The notes under the pieces were generated by a model. The model did no database searches and was not told the DNA's origin. It was given only the letters and a program-made list of their open reading frames with translations. Positions 1 to 6,772 of a stretch of 45,611 bases of DNA are shown here, one piece after another. Both the position numbers and the translations under genes were made by a program. The stretch is from an uncultured Parabacteroides sp. (GTDB lineage: Bacteria > Bacteroidota > Bacteroidia > Bacteroidales > Tannerellaceae), in contig URZO01000023.1 in assembly GCA_900552465.1 (NCBI GenBank), forward strand, positions 1 through 45,611. The letters run 5' to 3'. Position 1 is the first letter of the stretch; each line of letters starts with the position of its first letter.

Positions 1-36
1 TCTCAGGATTTCCCTTCCGTGTCTTTTTTTGTTCAT
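1..36 (-). CDS. Unidentified protein, N-terminal 12 residues only
   Basis: The minus strand opens with ATG at 36 and reads MNKKRHGREILR before leaving the window, so only the start of the gene is visible. The basic N-terminus would suit a signal peptide or a DNA-binding protein, but 12 residues do not identify a family. Its importance comes from position: it lies 20 bp outside the left inverted repeat of a probable invertible promoter and points away from it. It is therefore the natural target of that switch. In the orientation given here the promoter points the other way, so the gene would be OFF. A chance short reading frame cannot be excluded. Confidence 0.45.
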   Translation of the reverse strand, partial: MNKKRHGREILR

Positions 37-56
37 ATCATTTACCCTATATTTTC

Positions 57-81
57 GTCACTTTCTTAGTAAGAAAGAGAC
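57..81 (+). repeat. Left inverted repeat (IRL) of the invertible segment
   Basis: A 25-bp repeat with core CTTTCTTAGTAAGAAAG, a perfect palindrome around a central G. It matches the reverse complement of the right repeat at 23 of 25 positions; the differences are at repeat positions 6 and 22. Sequence similarity stops at the repeat edges on both sides, as expected for recombination half-sites rather than a larger duplication. Confidence 0.88.
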
Positions 82-213
82 AAAAAATACAGAAGGCACG
101 GTTCTTTCTGAATTTCAGGAACTTAAAAATGATATTCTAATGAGATTCAAACTTTTGGAGAGCTATTTTTCCACCGGAGAGTATTAGCGTTTGCTTTATT
201 TTCTTATATTTTA

Positions 214-244
214 TTTGTTTATTTCATAATAACCCGTACATTTG
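214..244 (+). promoter_or_regulatory. Promoter inside the invertible segment
   Basis: TTTG at 214-217, a 19-bp spacer and TACATTTG at 237-244 match the Bacteroidetes sigma-ABfr consensus (TTTG-N19-21-TAnnTTTG) in both boxes and the spacing. As drawn it points right, antisense into the 3' end of the recombinase gene. After inversion it would fire left across the hybrid repeat, giving a leader of roughly 90 nt before the ATG at 36. Confidence 0.8.
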
Positions 245-271
245 CAGAAGATAAGCATTGATTTTTCAAGG

Positions 272-1306
272 CTATATTAATCTAATTCTATGCAATGTCC
301 CTTTCTTACTAAGAAGGTGACATTTTTTTTTCTTTTTTTCTTCCTCTTCTTTATTTTTCAAGTTTCCCCGCTCTTTTTTCCTCTTTCGCCTGAGCCTTAC
401 GGTCTGGTTGAGCATTTCCTCGTTGGCCTTGTCGATGACCAGCGAAGGCATTCCTTTCATATAAATACGGGTGACACGCTCCGAACCATGACCCAGCCCC
501 TGGCTGATGACGGCGGTGTTCATGCCGCAGGATTCCACCATCGATGCCCATGTGTGCCGCGCTACGTAGGTCGTTAGTATCTGGGTGATGCGGAGCTCTT
601 TCCCTACTTGTTCCAACCCCCGGTTCAGGCGGCGCAAAGCGCTTTTCTCGCTGACCTCGCCTTCTCCCCGGCGGTTCTCGCGAAGGAAAGGGAAGAGATA
701 ATCGCTCTCAGCATCGGCATACTTGTCGATCAGCGCACGCACTTCGGGGACGATCTTTACCTGAAGGGGCGCCTCCGTCTTGCTACGGCTATAGCAGATA
801 TAGTCACCGTTAATGTTCGACTTCTTCAGGTTGTACACATCCACGAAGCACATGCCGCGGGTATAGAAGAGGAACAGGAAAACGTCGCATGCCTGCGACC
901 GCGTCTTCCTGACACCGGGACAGGTGCTGTAGCCGACAATCTTACAGAGGTCTTCTTCGGAAAGCGTACGCTTACAGGTCGGCGGAACCGTCGGCCGAAG
1001 CCCGGTGAACGGGTCCCGGACCGGCGAGATGATCCGTTCCTTTACCGCACGCCTGTAGAGTGCGCACAAGCAGCGGAAATAGTAGTTGATACTGCCCGGC
1101 TTCAGGTTTCCGCGTGCAAAAAGCCATTCCACATACCCCCGCACCCACTCTTCGGTGATGGCCGACAGCCGAAAAACGGCAGCCTGGCTGCCTAAAAATT
1201 TACTTACCATCCGCCATGCACTACGGTAGTTCTGCGCCGTAACCGACTTGCCACGACCCAGTAACATCTCCACTTGACGGCAAAAATAGCCCCTCAATGT
1301 TATCAT
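272..1306 (-). CDS. Tyrosine recombinase, probable DNA invertase of the adjacent switch
   Basis: A site-specific recombinase of the phage-integrase (tyrosine recombinase) superfamily, 344 aa. An N-terminal SAM-like core-binding domain (about residues 1-105) precedes the catalytic domain. Catalytic positions are visible: R150 in YTRGMCFVDV, K176 in SRSKTE, R250 in TYVARHTW, H273 in LGHGSE and the nucleophile Y282 in RIYMKG. The usual first His of the HxxR box is Tyr247, a substitution common in Bacteroidetes members. The C-terminal tail is very charged (runs of E and K) and is encoded across the right inverted repeat; the last seven residues come from inside the invertible segment. Position and type support a role in flipping that segment, as known for Bacteroides promoter invertases. 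The target assignment is inferred. Confidence 0.9.
   Translation of the reverse strand: MITLRGYFCRQVEMLLGRGKSVTAQNYRSAWRMVSKFLGSQAAVFRLSAITEEWVRGYVEWLFARGNLKPGSINYYFRCLCALYRRAVKERIISPVRDPFTGLRPTVPPTCKRTLSEEDLCKIVGYSTCPGVRKTRSQACDVFLFLFYTRGMCFVDVYNLKKSNINGDYICYSRSKTEAPLQVKIVPEVRALIDKYADAESDYLFPFLRENRRGEGEVSEKSALRRLNRGLEQVGKELRITQILTTYVARHTWASMVESCGMNTAVISQGLGHGSERVTRIYMKGMPSLVIDKANEEMLNQTVRLRRKRKKERGNLKNKEEEEKKKKKCHLLSKKGTLHRIRLI
297..321 (-). repeat. Right inverted repeat (IRR) of the invertible segment
   Basis: Inverted partner of the repeat at 57-81, with 23 of 25 bases matching and the same near-palindromic core. It lies inside the open reading frame of the recombinase, encoding the residues around CHLLSKKGT close to its C-terminus. 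Recombination at this site would therefore exchange the 3' end of the recombinase gene. Confidence 0.88.
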
Positions 1307-1392
1307 ATTTGTTATATACCTTAGATGAATAAAAAATAAAGATAAGTAACTATTATGACTTCACTATGTTTTTCCCAACACATACCTATGCT

Positions 1393-1423
1393 TTTTCCTA
1401 TTCATAACTATGAATGGGGAAAA
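1393..1423. repeat. Intergenic hairpin between the recombinase and aminopeptidase P genes
   Basis: TTTTCC and ATTCAT are mirrored by ATGAAT and GGAAAA around a short ACT-containing loop, with one asymmetric internal bulge. It lies upstream of both divergent genes, so it is not an obvious terminator. It could be an operator or a leader structure; nothing further can be read from it. Confidence 0.35.
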
Positions 1424-1470
1424 CGGAAGAAACTTTCTCCCCGGACCGTTCGCTTTTCATTAATAATATA

Positions 1471-1478
1471 TATATTTG
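1471..1478 (+). promoter_or_regulatory. Promoter -7 box for the aminopeptidase P operon
   Basis: TATATTTG matches the TAnnTTTG consensus, 49 bp upstream of the ATG at 1527. The -33 region is poor (TTCG around 1449-1452), so only the -7 box is convincing. Confidence 0.5.
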
Positions 1479-1526
1479 TGGGATACGACCGAAAATAGTA
1501 AACGTTGACAAAATAAATAAAACACG

Positions 1527-3317
1527 ATGAAAACAAACATTCCTGAACGTATTGCCGCCCTGAGGGACGCAATGAAACAGCATAAGATCGATGCTTACAT
1601 CATTCCGACTTCCGATCCGCACATGAGCGAATATCCGGCCGATTGCTGGAAATACCGCGAATGGATCTCCGGTTTCACCGGCTCGGCCGGTACCGTCGTA
1701 ATCACGGCCGACAAAGCCGGATTATGGACAGACTCCCGTTATTTCCTGCAGGCCACGACTGAGTTGGAGGGAACGGGTATCGAACTTTACAAAATGATGC
1801 TACCCGAAACGCCGACAATTCCGGAGTTCCTGACACACGAGCTTAAAGCCGGGCAGACGGCCGGACTGAATGGCGAGACATACAGCTTAGCCGATGCACG
1901 CGCATTGGAGAAATCGCTGGTTGCAAAGGATATCAAACTGGACACAAACGCTTCCCTGATCGATCCGATCTGGAAAGACCGTCCGGCCATTCCGGAAGCT
2001 CCGATGTTTGAAATGCCGATCGAGCTAAGCGGCAGGTCGGTGGAGGACAAACTACTCGACATCAACAAGATGCTGCATAAATCGGGAGCAGACTGTACCA
2101 TCCTTTCGGCCCTCGACGAAGTGGCCTGGACGTTCAACATCCGGGGGACGGACGTAGCCTATAACCCGGTTGTCGTCAGCTATGCCTTTATCTCCGAGAA
2201 GGAAAGCGTGCTCTTCGTCAATCCGAAAAAATTACCGGCCGATATAGCCGGACATCTGAAGAAAGAGGGAGTGATACTGGCCGACTACGGTATGCTGGCC
2301 ACCTATCTCTCCCGCCTGCCGGAACAGACACGGGTTTTCATCGACGGCAAACGGACGAATGTAGCCATCTACAACGCTTTACCGAAAAGTTGCATCCTGA
2401 TTGAAGGCATTTCGCCCGCCAACCACCTGAAAAGCATCAAGAACGAAACCGAGATAAAGGGATTCCGCAATGCCGTTCTGAAAGACGGTATCGCCATGAC
2501 CAAGTTCTTTTTTTGGCTGGAAAACAAGCTCAAGGCCGGAGAGAAAGTGACAGAGCTGAGCGCCGCCGCCAAGCTGACGGCCTTGCGTGCCGAACAACCG
2601 CAATATGTGATGGACAGTTTCGCCAGCATCTCCAGCTACGGCCCTCACGGAGCAGTCGTACACTATTCCCCTACCCCTGAAACGGACACGGAATTGAAAA
2701 CCGATAGCCTGTACCTGCTCGACTCAGGCGCACAATACCTGGACGGGACAACCGACATCACCCGCACGATCGCCCTTTGCGACGAGCCGACCGAACAGAT
2801 GAAGAAAGACTTCACCCGCGCCCTGAAAGGGACGATCGGCATTGCCAAGTGCAAATTCCCGGCAGGCATACGGGGTTGCCTGATCGACGCTTTCGCCCGC
2901 AAGGCGCTTTGGGATGCCGGTATCAACTACCTGCACGGCACCTGCCACGGCATCGGCCATTGCCTCAACGTACACGAAGGACCGCAAAGCATCCGTATGG
3001 AAGAGAATCCCGTGATCCTCGAACCGGGCATGGTGATGAGCGACGAACCGGCCATGTACCGCCCCGGCGAATATGGAATCCGTACCGAAAACATGATCCT
3101 GATCCGCGAAGATAGTGAAACGGAATTCGGAAAGTTTCTCAGCTTCGAGACATTGACTTTATGTTACATCGACACCAAGCTGGTCATCCCGTCCATGCTC
3201 TCCGTACGCGAACATGCCTGGCTGAACAAATACCACCAGATGGTCTACGAACTGGTAAGCCCGCACCTGGACGAAGAAGAAAAGGCTTGGTTGAAGGAGA
3301 AAACAGCAGAAATTTAA
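1527..3317 (+). CDS. Aminopeptidase P family Xaa-Pro peptidase (M24B)
   Basis: A dimetal exopeptidase releasing the N-terminal residue before proline. Two creatinase/prolidase-like N-terminal domains (about 1-310) precede a pita-bread catalytic domain (about 315-530) and a C-terminal extension, for 596 aa, the length usual for the long Bacteroidetes and eukaryote-like form. All five metal ligands are present: D399 in LLDSGAQ, D410 in TTDITRT, H483 in LNVHEGP, E507 in SDEPAM and E521 in RTEN. No signal peptide is seen, so it should be cytosolic and involved in peptide turnover. It heads a four-gene operon with a 10-nt gap to the next gene. The family is secure; substrate preference is by homology. 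Confidence 0.95.
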   Translation: MKTNIPERIAALRDAMKQHKIDAYIIPTSDPHMSEYPADCWKYREWISGFTGSAGTVVITADKAGLWTDSRYFLQATTELEGTGIELYKMMLPETPTIPEFLTHELKAGQTAGLNGETYSLADARALEKSLVAKDIKLDTNASLIDPIWKDRPAIPEAPMFEMPIELSGRSVEDKLLDINKMLHKSGADCTILSALDEVAWTFNIRGTDVAYNPVVVSYAFISEKESVLFVNPKKLPADIAGHLKKEGVILADYGMLATYLSRLPEQTRVFIDGKRTNVAIYNALPKSCILIEGISPANHLKSIKNETEIKGFRNAVLKDGIAMTKFFFWLENKLKAGEKVTELSAAAKLTALRAEQPQYVMDSFASISSYGPHGAVVHYSPTPETDTELKTDSLYLLDSGAQYLDGTTDITRTIALCDEPTEQMKKDFTRALKGTIGIAKCKFPAGIRGCLIDAFARKALWDAGINYLHGTCHGIGHCLNVHEGPQSIRMEENPVILEPGMVMSDEPAMYRPGEYGIRTENMILIREDSETEFGKFLSFETLTLCYIDTKLVIPSMLSVREHAWLNKYHQMVYELVSPHLDEEEKAWLKEKTAEI

Positions 3318-3327
3318 CTAAATAATT

Positions 3328-3855
3328 ATGGCTTTAATAAAATCAGTAAGGGGCTTTACACCCAAAATCGGTAAAGACACATTCCTGGCGGACAACGCCA
3401 CGATAATAGGTGATGTTGAAATAGGCGAAGGTTGTAGCATCTGGTTCGGGACCGTATTGCGCGGCGATGTAAACTCGATCCGCATCGGCAATGGCGTGAA
3501 CATACAGGACGGTTCTGTCCTGCATACGTTATATGAGAAATCGACCATCGAGATAGGCGACGACGTTTCGGTCGGCCACAACGTGACGATCCACGGGGCG
3601 AAGATATGCAACGGCGCCCTGATCGGAATGGGTTCGGTGGTGCTGGATCATGCCGTGATCGGCGAAGGCGCGATTGTGGCCGCCGGGTCGGTCGTGTTGA
3701 GCAAGACGATTGTCGAACCGGGAAGCATCTACGCCGGCGTACCGGCCAAGTTCGTCAAAAAAGTGGACCCGGAACAGGCGAAGGAGATCAACCAGAAGAT
3801 CGCCAAGAATTATCACATGTACTCATCCTGGTATAAAGAAGAAGGAGCGGAATAG
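3328..3855 (+). CDS. Gamma-carbonic-anhydrase-like left-handed beta-helix protein
   Basis: A 175-residue hexapeptide-repeat protein of the gamma-CA/YrdA/CaiE group. Successive repeats such as IGDVEIGEG, IRIGNGVNIQ and IGEGAIVAAG run through about residues 15-140, followed by a C-terminal helix. The three histidines that bind metal in gamma-carbonic anhydrases are present: H66 in VLHTLY, and H84 and H89 in GHNVTIHG. Metal binding, and possibly CO2/bicarbonate interconversion, is therefore plausible, though many bacterial members lack measurable anhydrase activity. It lies 10 nt after the aminopeptidase P stop and is immediately followed by the next start, consistent with one transcript. Confidence 0.9.
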   Translation: MALIKSVRGFTPKIGKDTFLADNATIIGDVEIGEGCSIWFGTVLRGDVNSIRIGNGVNIQDGSVLHTLYEKSTIEIGDDVSVGHNVTIHGAKICNGALIGMGSVVLDHAVIGEGAIVAAGSVVLSKTIVEPGSIYAGVPAKFVKKVDPEQAKEINQKIAKNYHMYSSWYKEEGAE

Positions 3856-5022
3856 ATGAAAAAGATTGGATGGGCAATACTACTGATTGCCTGCTGTATA
3901 GGAGGTTTTTTAGCATTGCCCTCCAACTATTACCTGCGCAGGGCGCTCACGCATTTTCTTCCCAAGATCGACCAATATCCGATCTTTGAGAACCGGATCG
4001 TAAAGGCGGGCGATCCGTCTCCCTGGAAACAGGCGGAGGCGTATAACACCTGTTCGATCCCGGAGAAGTATCTTCCGGTCTTTGACGAGTTAGGGACGGT
4101 GGCGTATGTCGTCATACAGGATAGCGCGTTGCTTTTCGAGCAATATTGGGAAGACTATTCGCCGGAATCGCATAGCAACTCGTTTTCGATGGCTAAAAGC
4201 ATCGTCTCGTTGGCGATCGGATGTGCCATTGATGACGGCTTGATCCGGGACGTGGACCAGCCGGTCAGCGACTTTTTCCCTGAATTCGACGGATATAACG
4301 GGAAAGCGCTTACCATCCGCCACCTGCTGACAATGAGCGCCGGTGTCGATTTCCAGGAGGCTTATTCCTCGCCATTCTCCCCCACGACGAAACTCTATTA
4401 CGGAAACGACCTACACAAGATCGCGTTCGGCATGAAAGAGATTGCCGAACCGGGTGTAAACTTTATCTACCAGAGCGGCGTCACCCAGCTACTCGCTTTC
4501 CTGGTGGAGAAGGCGACAGGGGAAAACGTCAGTTCATACGTCTCCCGCAAACTATGGACCCCGATGCAAGCGGAAGAGAATGCCTTGTGGAGCTTAGACA
4601 AAAAAGACGGCATGGAAAAGGCCTATTGTTGCTTCAATAGCAATGCACGTGACTTTGCGCGTTTCGGACAACTCATCCTGAACGGGGGAAACTGGAACGG
4701 CAAACAACTGATCTCCGGGAGTTACCTGAAAGAGGCGACGACACCGGACAGCACGCTCCGCTTTGCGGAATACGACGAACCGAACCGTTGCTACGGTTTC
4801 CAGTTCTGGCACCTGAAGCATAAGGGCATGGACATCCCGTATATGCGGGGGATACTCGGGCAATACGTCTTTATCATCCCGGATAAGAACGCCGTCGTCG
4901 TGCGTCTCGGACACAAACGTAGCGACACCCGCACCGAACAACATTATCCGGACGACATCAACACCTGGCTGGATGCGGCATTGGACATTATGGAACAAGG
5001 AAAACAAACAAAGCATTTATGA
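3856..5022 (+). CDS. Membrane-anchored serine hydrolase (beta-lactamase class C fold)
   Basis: A 388-residue serine hydrolase of the PF00144 family, which includes penicillin-binding proteins, esterases and D-aminopeptidases. An N-terminal hydrophobic helix (about residues 4-22) precedes the catalytic domain, so the enzyme should be anchored and face the periplasm. The SxxK motif is S111-MAK114, inside FSMAKSIVS, and the second catalytic Tyr is probably Y205 in IYQSG. A clear KTG-like third motif was not found. The start codon directly follows the stop of the preceding gene, and the stop overlaps the next start as ATGA, so translation is probably coupled. Substrate unknown. Confidence 0.88.
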   Translation: MKKIGWAILLIACCIGGFLALPSNYYLRRALTHFLPKIDQYPIFENRIVKAGDPSPWKQAEAYNTCSIPEKYLPVFDELGTVAYVVIQDSALLFEQYWEDYSPESHSNSFSMAKSIVSLAIGCAIDDGLIRDVDQPVSDFFPEFDGYNGKALTIRHLLTMSAGVDFQEAYSSPFSPTTKLYYGNDLHKIAFGMKEIAEPGVNFIYQSGVTQLLAFLVEKATGENVSSYVSRKLWTPMQAEENALWSLDKKDGMEKAYCCFNSNARDFARFGQLILNGGNWNGKQLISGSYLKEATTPDSTLRFAEYDEPNRCYGFQFWHLKHKGMDIPYMRGILGQYVFIIPDKNAVVVRLGHKRSDTRTEQHYPDDINTWLDAALDIMEQGKQTKHL

Positions 5023-5675
5023 AAGAATACAAATACCTCCTGATGGATCTGGACGGCACGATTACCGACCCGATGATCGGCATTACCCGGTGTGTGGAAT
5101 ATGCCCTGAATCATTTCGGCATACAAGTCGATGACCTCCGGAAGCTCTGCCCTTTTATCGGGCCTCCCCTACTGGATTCATTCCGCGAGTTTTACCATTT
5201 TACGGAGGAGCAGGCAAAAGAGGCCACGGCCAAATACCGGGAACGGTTTACCGATACCGGCATTTACGAAAACAAGCTATACGAAGGGATGAAAGACTTT
5301 CTGGAAGAGGCCACGCGGCAAGGGCGCATCCTTATACTGGCAACATCCAAGCCGACGGTCTTTGCCAAACGTATCCTGGACTATTTCGATATAGACCGTT
5401 ACTTCACGTTTGTCGCCGGAAGCGGCCTGGACGGCTCTTTCCATACGAAAGGCGATGTGATCCGCCACGCATTGCAGAGCAACGGCCTGACGGACCTCTC
5501 ATCTGTTGTCATGATCGGCGACCGCAAGCACGACATCATCGGAGCTAAAGAGAACAACCTCGATTCTATCGGCGTGCTTTACGGGTATGGCGACCGGGCG
5601 GAATTATCTGCGGCAGGAGCCGATTATATCGTGGCTGATATCGCGGATCTGTGCCGGCAGGTGTTACATCAATAG
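5019..5675 (+). CDS. HAD-superfamily phosphatase, phosphoglycolate-phosphatase-like
   Basis: A 218-residue HAD subfamily IA hydrolase. Motif I is D10-L-D12-G-T, motif II is the LATSKP segment that also carries the motif III lysine region, and motif IV is the acidic GDRKHD loop followed by GAKENN. A helical cap (about residues 18-85) follows motif I. The profile is close to phosphoglycolate phosphatase, pyrophosphatase (PpaX) and 5'-nucleotidase-like HADs; the exact substrate cannot be set from sequence. It is the last gene of the operon, overlapping the serine hydrolase by four bases. Its end overlaps the convergent Yip1-type gene by seven bases. Confidence 0.9.
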   Translation: MKEYKYLLMDLDGTITDPMIGITRCVEYALNHFGIQVDDLRKLCPFIGPPLLDSFREFYHFTEEQAKEATAKYRERFTDTGIYENKLYEGMKDFLEEATRQGRILILATSKPTVFAKRILDYFDIDRYFTFVAGSGLDGSFHTKGDVIRHALQSNGLTDLSSVVMIGDRKHDIIGAKENNLDSIGVLYGYGDRAELSAAGADYIVADIADLCRQVLHQ

Positions 5676-6256
5676 CATAGTTTTATCAGGTAGCGGCAAA
5701 TAACGTCTCCACCGAACACTCCGATGCAATAAAGGATTCCCAAACGGTAGCCTTTCAGGTTGCAGGAGACTTTCAATGCCTGGAACATCCAGACAAGTGT
5801 CCAGATCAGAAAGACAAAAGCAACAAGGGACAACCATATCCCAACAAGGACTCCGGGCTGTTGCATCATTTCCACCGGAGACAGGTTCATATCCATTTTT
5901 GCCAGATTCTGCATGGGCGGCAGAAACTCGAACAGATTCATAATGATCAACGGAAGTTGTGCGAACGCAACCGTACCCAGCACATCTATCAACCGGATGT
6001 GTGAACGGGACAAAAGCAAACCTCCCAGATAAAACAGGATGACGGGAACCAGCCACACGACGAGATGTTCAACCGCATAGCACCACCACGCCGGGTTAGG
6101 AGCCGGACCAAAATGAAGTAATCCATGATAATGCCAGGCTGAAAAATAACAGAGAATTGTTGAAACTACCATTCCCCCCAATCCCCAAAGCAGGGCTTCT
6201 AACCCGGCAATCCGTTCAAACGGATTTACAAATCCGTACAAATACTGTTTTTTCAT
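5669..6256 (-). CDS. Yip1-family multi-pass membrane protein
   Basis: A 195-residue integral membrane protein with about five hydrophobic segments (near residues 22-45, 60-82, 90-115, 130-155 and 170-190), fitting the bacterial Yip1 (PF04893) pattern, including an N-terminal NPFE-like segment. No enzymatic motif is visible. It follows a DUF2089 zinc-ribbon/HTH gene on the same strand after three bases, so the two are almost certainly co-transcribed. The soluble partner may regulate or sense through it. Family call moderate, function unknown. Confidence 0.75.
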   Translation of the reverse strand: MKKQYLYGFVNPFERIAGLEALLWGLGGMVVSTILCYFSAWHYHGLLHFGPAPNPAWWCYAVEHLVVWLVPVILFYLGGLLLSRSHIRLIDVLGTVAFAQLPLIIMNLFEFLPPMQNLAKMDMNLSPVEMMQQPGVLVGIWLSLVAFVFLIWTLVWMFQALKVSCNLKGYRLGILYCIGVFGGDVICRYLIKLCY

Positions 6257-6259
6257 AAT

Positions 6260-6538
6260 CTATTCCATTTTATTCAGTTTATCAATCAAATCATCCAATA
6301 TATTCCGGACGGTAGGATAGCTGACACCCATATTCTTTGCCATATCTTTCAAGCTACCGCTGGACTTGATAAAGTCAACCACAAATTGCTGATCCTTATC
6401 CGTCAGCCTGGCGAGTACCGGCAATTCGAATGTGCCGCAAACCTCTGTTTCACACTCCCTGCAAAACATCCTTCCAACCAGCAACGGAGCGTCGCAGGCT
6501 GGACATTGCAAGGGCAAACGTTTCTTTATTTCATTCAT
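6260..6538 (-). CDS. DUF2089 zinc-ribbon / helix-turn-helix protein
   Basis: A small putative transcription factor. Two Cys pairs (CPAC and CREC) form an N-terminal zinc ribbon. The C-terminal half (segment GSLKDMAKNMGVSYPTVRNI) is a sigma-region-4-like helix-turn-helix, matching DUF2089. The frame can be extended to a GTG at 6547, but that codon overlaps the strong ribosome-binding site. The ATG at 6538 has AGGAGG eight bases upstream and is chosen, giving 92 aa. It is the first gene of a pair with the Yip1-like membrane protein, an arrangement that suggests autoregulation or envelope-stress control. That role is inferred. Confidence 0.85.
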   Translation of the reverse strand: MNEIKKRLPLQCPACDAPLLVGRMFCRECETEVCGTFELPVLARLTDKDQQFVVDFIKSSGSLKDMAKNMGVSYPTVRNILDDLIDKLNKME

Positions 6539-6546
6539 ACACTTCA

Positions 6547-6552
6547 CCTCCT
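6547..6552 (-). promoter_or_regulatory. Strong Shine-Dalgarno deciding the DUF2089 start
   Basis: AGGAGG, with eight bases to the ATG at 6538. Such strong sites are uncommon in this window, where most genes have weak leaders. It rules out the overlapping GTG at 6547 as the start. Confidence 0.75.
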
Positions 6553-6581
6553 ATGGTTATTTATATTTGTAATACTCGCAT

Positions 6582-6612
6582 CAAAAATACATATTACTTT
6601 ATTAATGTGCAA
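6582..6612 (-). promoter_or_regulatory. Promoter for the DUF2089-Yip1 pair
   Basis: On the minus strand, TTG (6610-6612), a 20-bp spacer and TATTTTTG (6582-6589) fit the Bacteroidetes consensus. The expected transcript start is near 6575, about 35 nt before the ATG. Confidence 0.6.
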
Positions 6613-6730
6613 GTAAAAATAAATATTATTCATTTCAATATCAATAATATTAAACAAACATCGCATATATAAATAAAAAGAACTATTACATTCGCATGAC
6701 ATATTATACCTGTATTTACAGAAATTCAAC

Positions 6731-6738
6731 TACATTTG
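6731..6738 (+). promoter_or_regulatory. Promoter -7 box for the C1 aminopeptidase
   Basis: TACATTTG matches TAnnTTTG, 35 bp before the ATG at 6773. The -33 box is weak. The surrounding 200 bp are strongly AT-rich. Confidence 0.6.
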
Positions 6739-6772
6739 TAACAAAACTCATAAGAACTAAACTATTTACATC

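Larger units (their letters stand above)
57..321. mobile_element. Probable invertible DNA segment (phase-variable promoter)
   Basis: Two 25-bp inverted repeats, each itself nearly palindromic, bound a 215-bp interior. The interior carries a consensus Bacteroidetes promoter, and a tyrosine recombinase gene adjoins the right repeat. This is the classic arrangement of Bacteroides and Parabacteroides phase-variable promoters, which control capsule and surface genes. Flipping maps position p to 378-p, moving the promoter to about 134-164 on the minus strand, aimed at the gene starting at 36. What is seen: the repeats, the promoter and the recombinase. What is inferred: that inversion occurs and that this recombinase does it. 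Confidence 0.82.

Noticed and set aside
290..1195. Plus-strand open frames opposite the recombinase gene
   Set aside because: They are mirror frames of the recombinase, without family motifs and with biased composition. The recombinase catalytic residues settle the strand.
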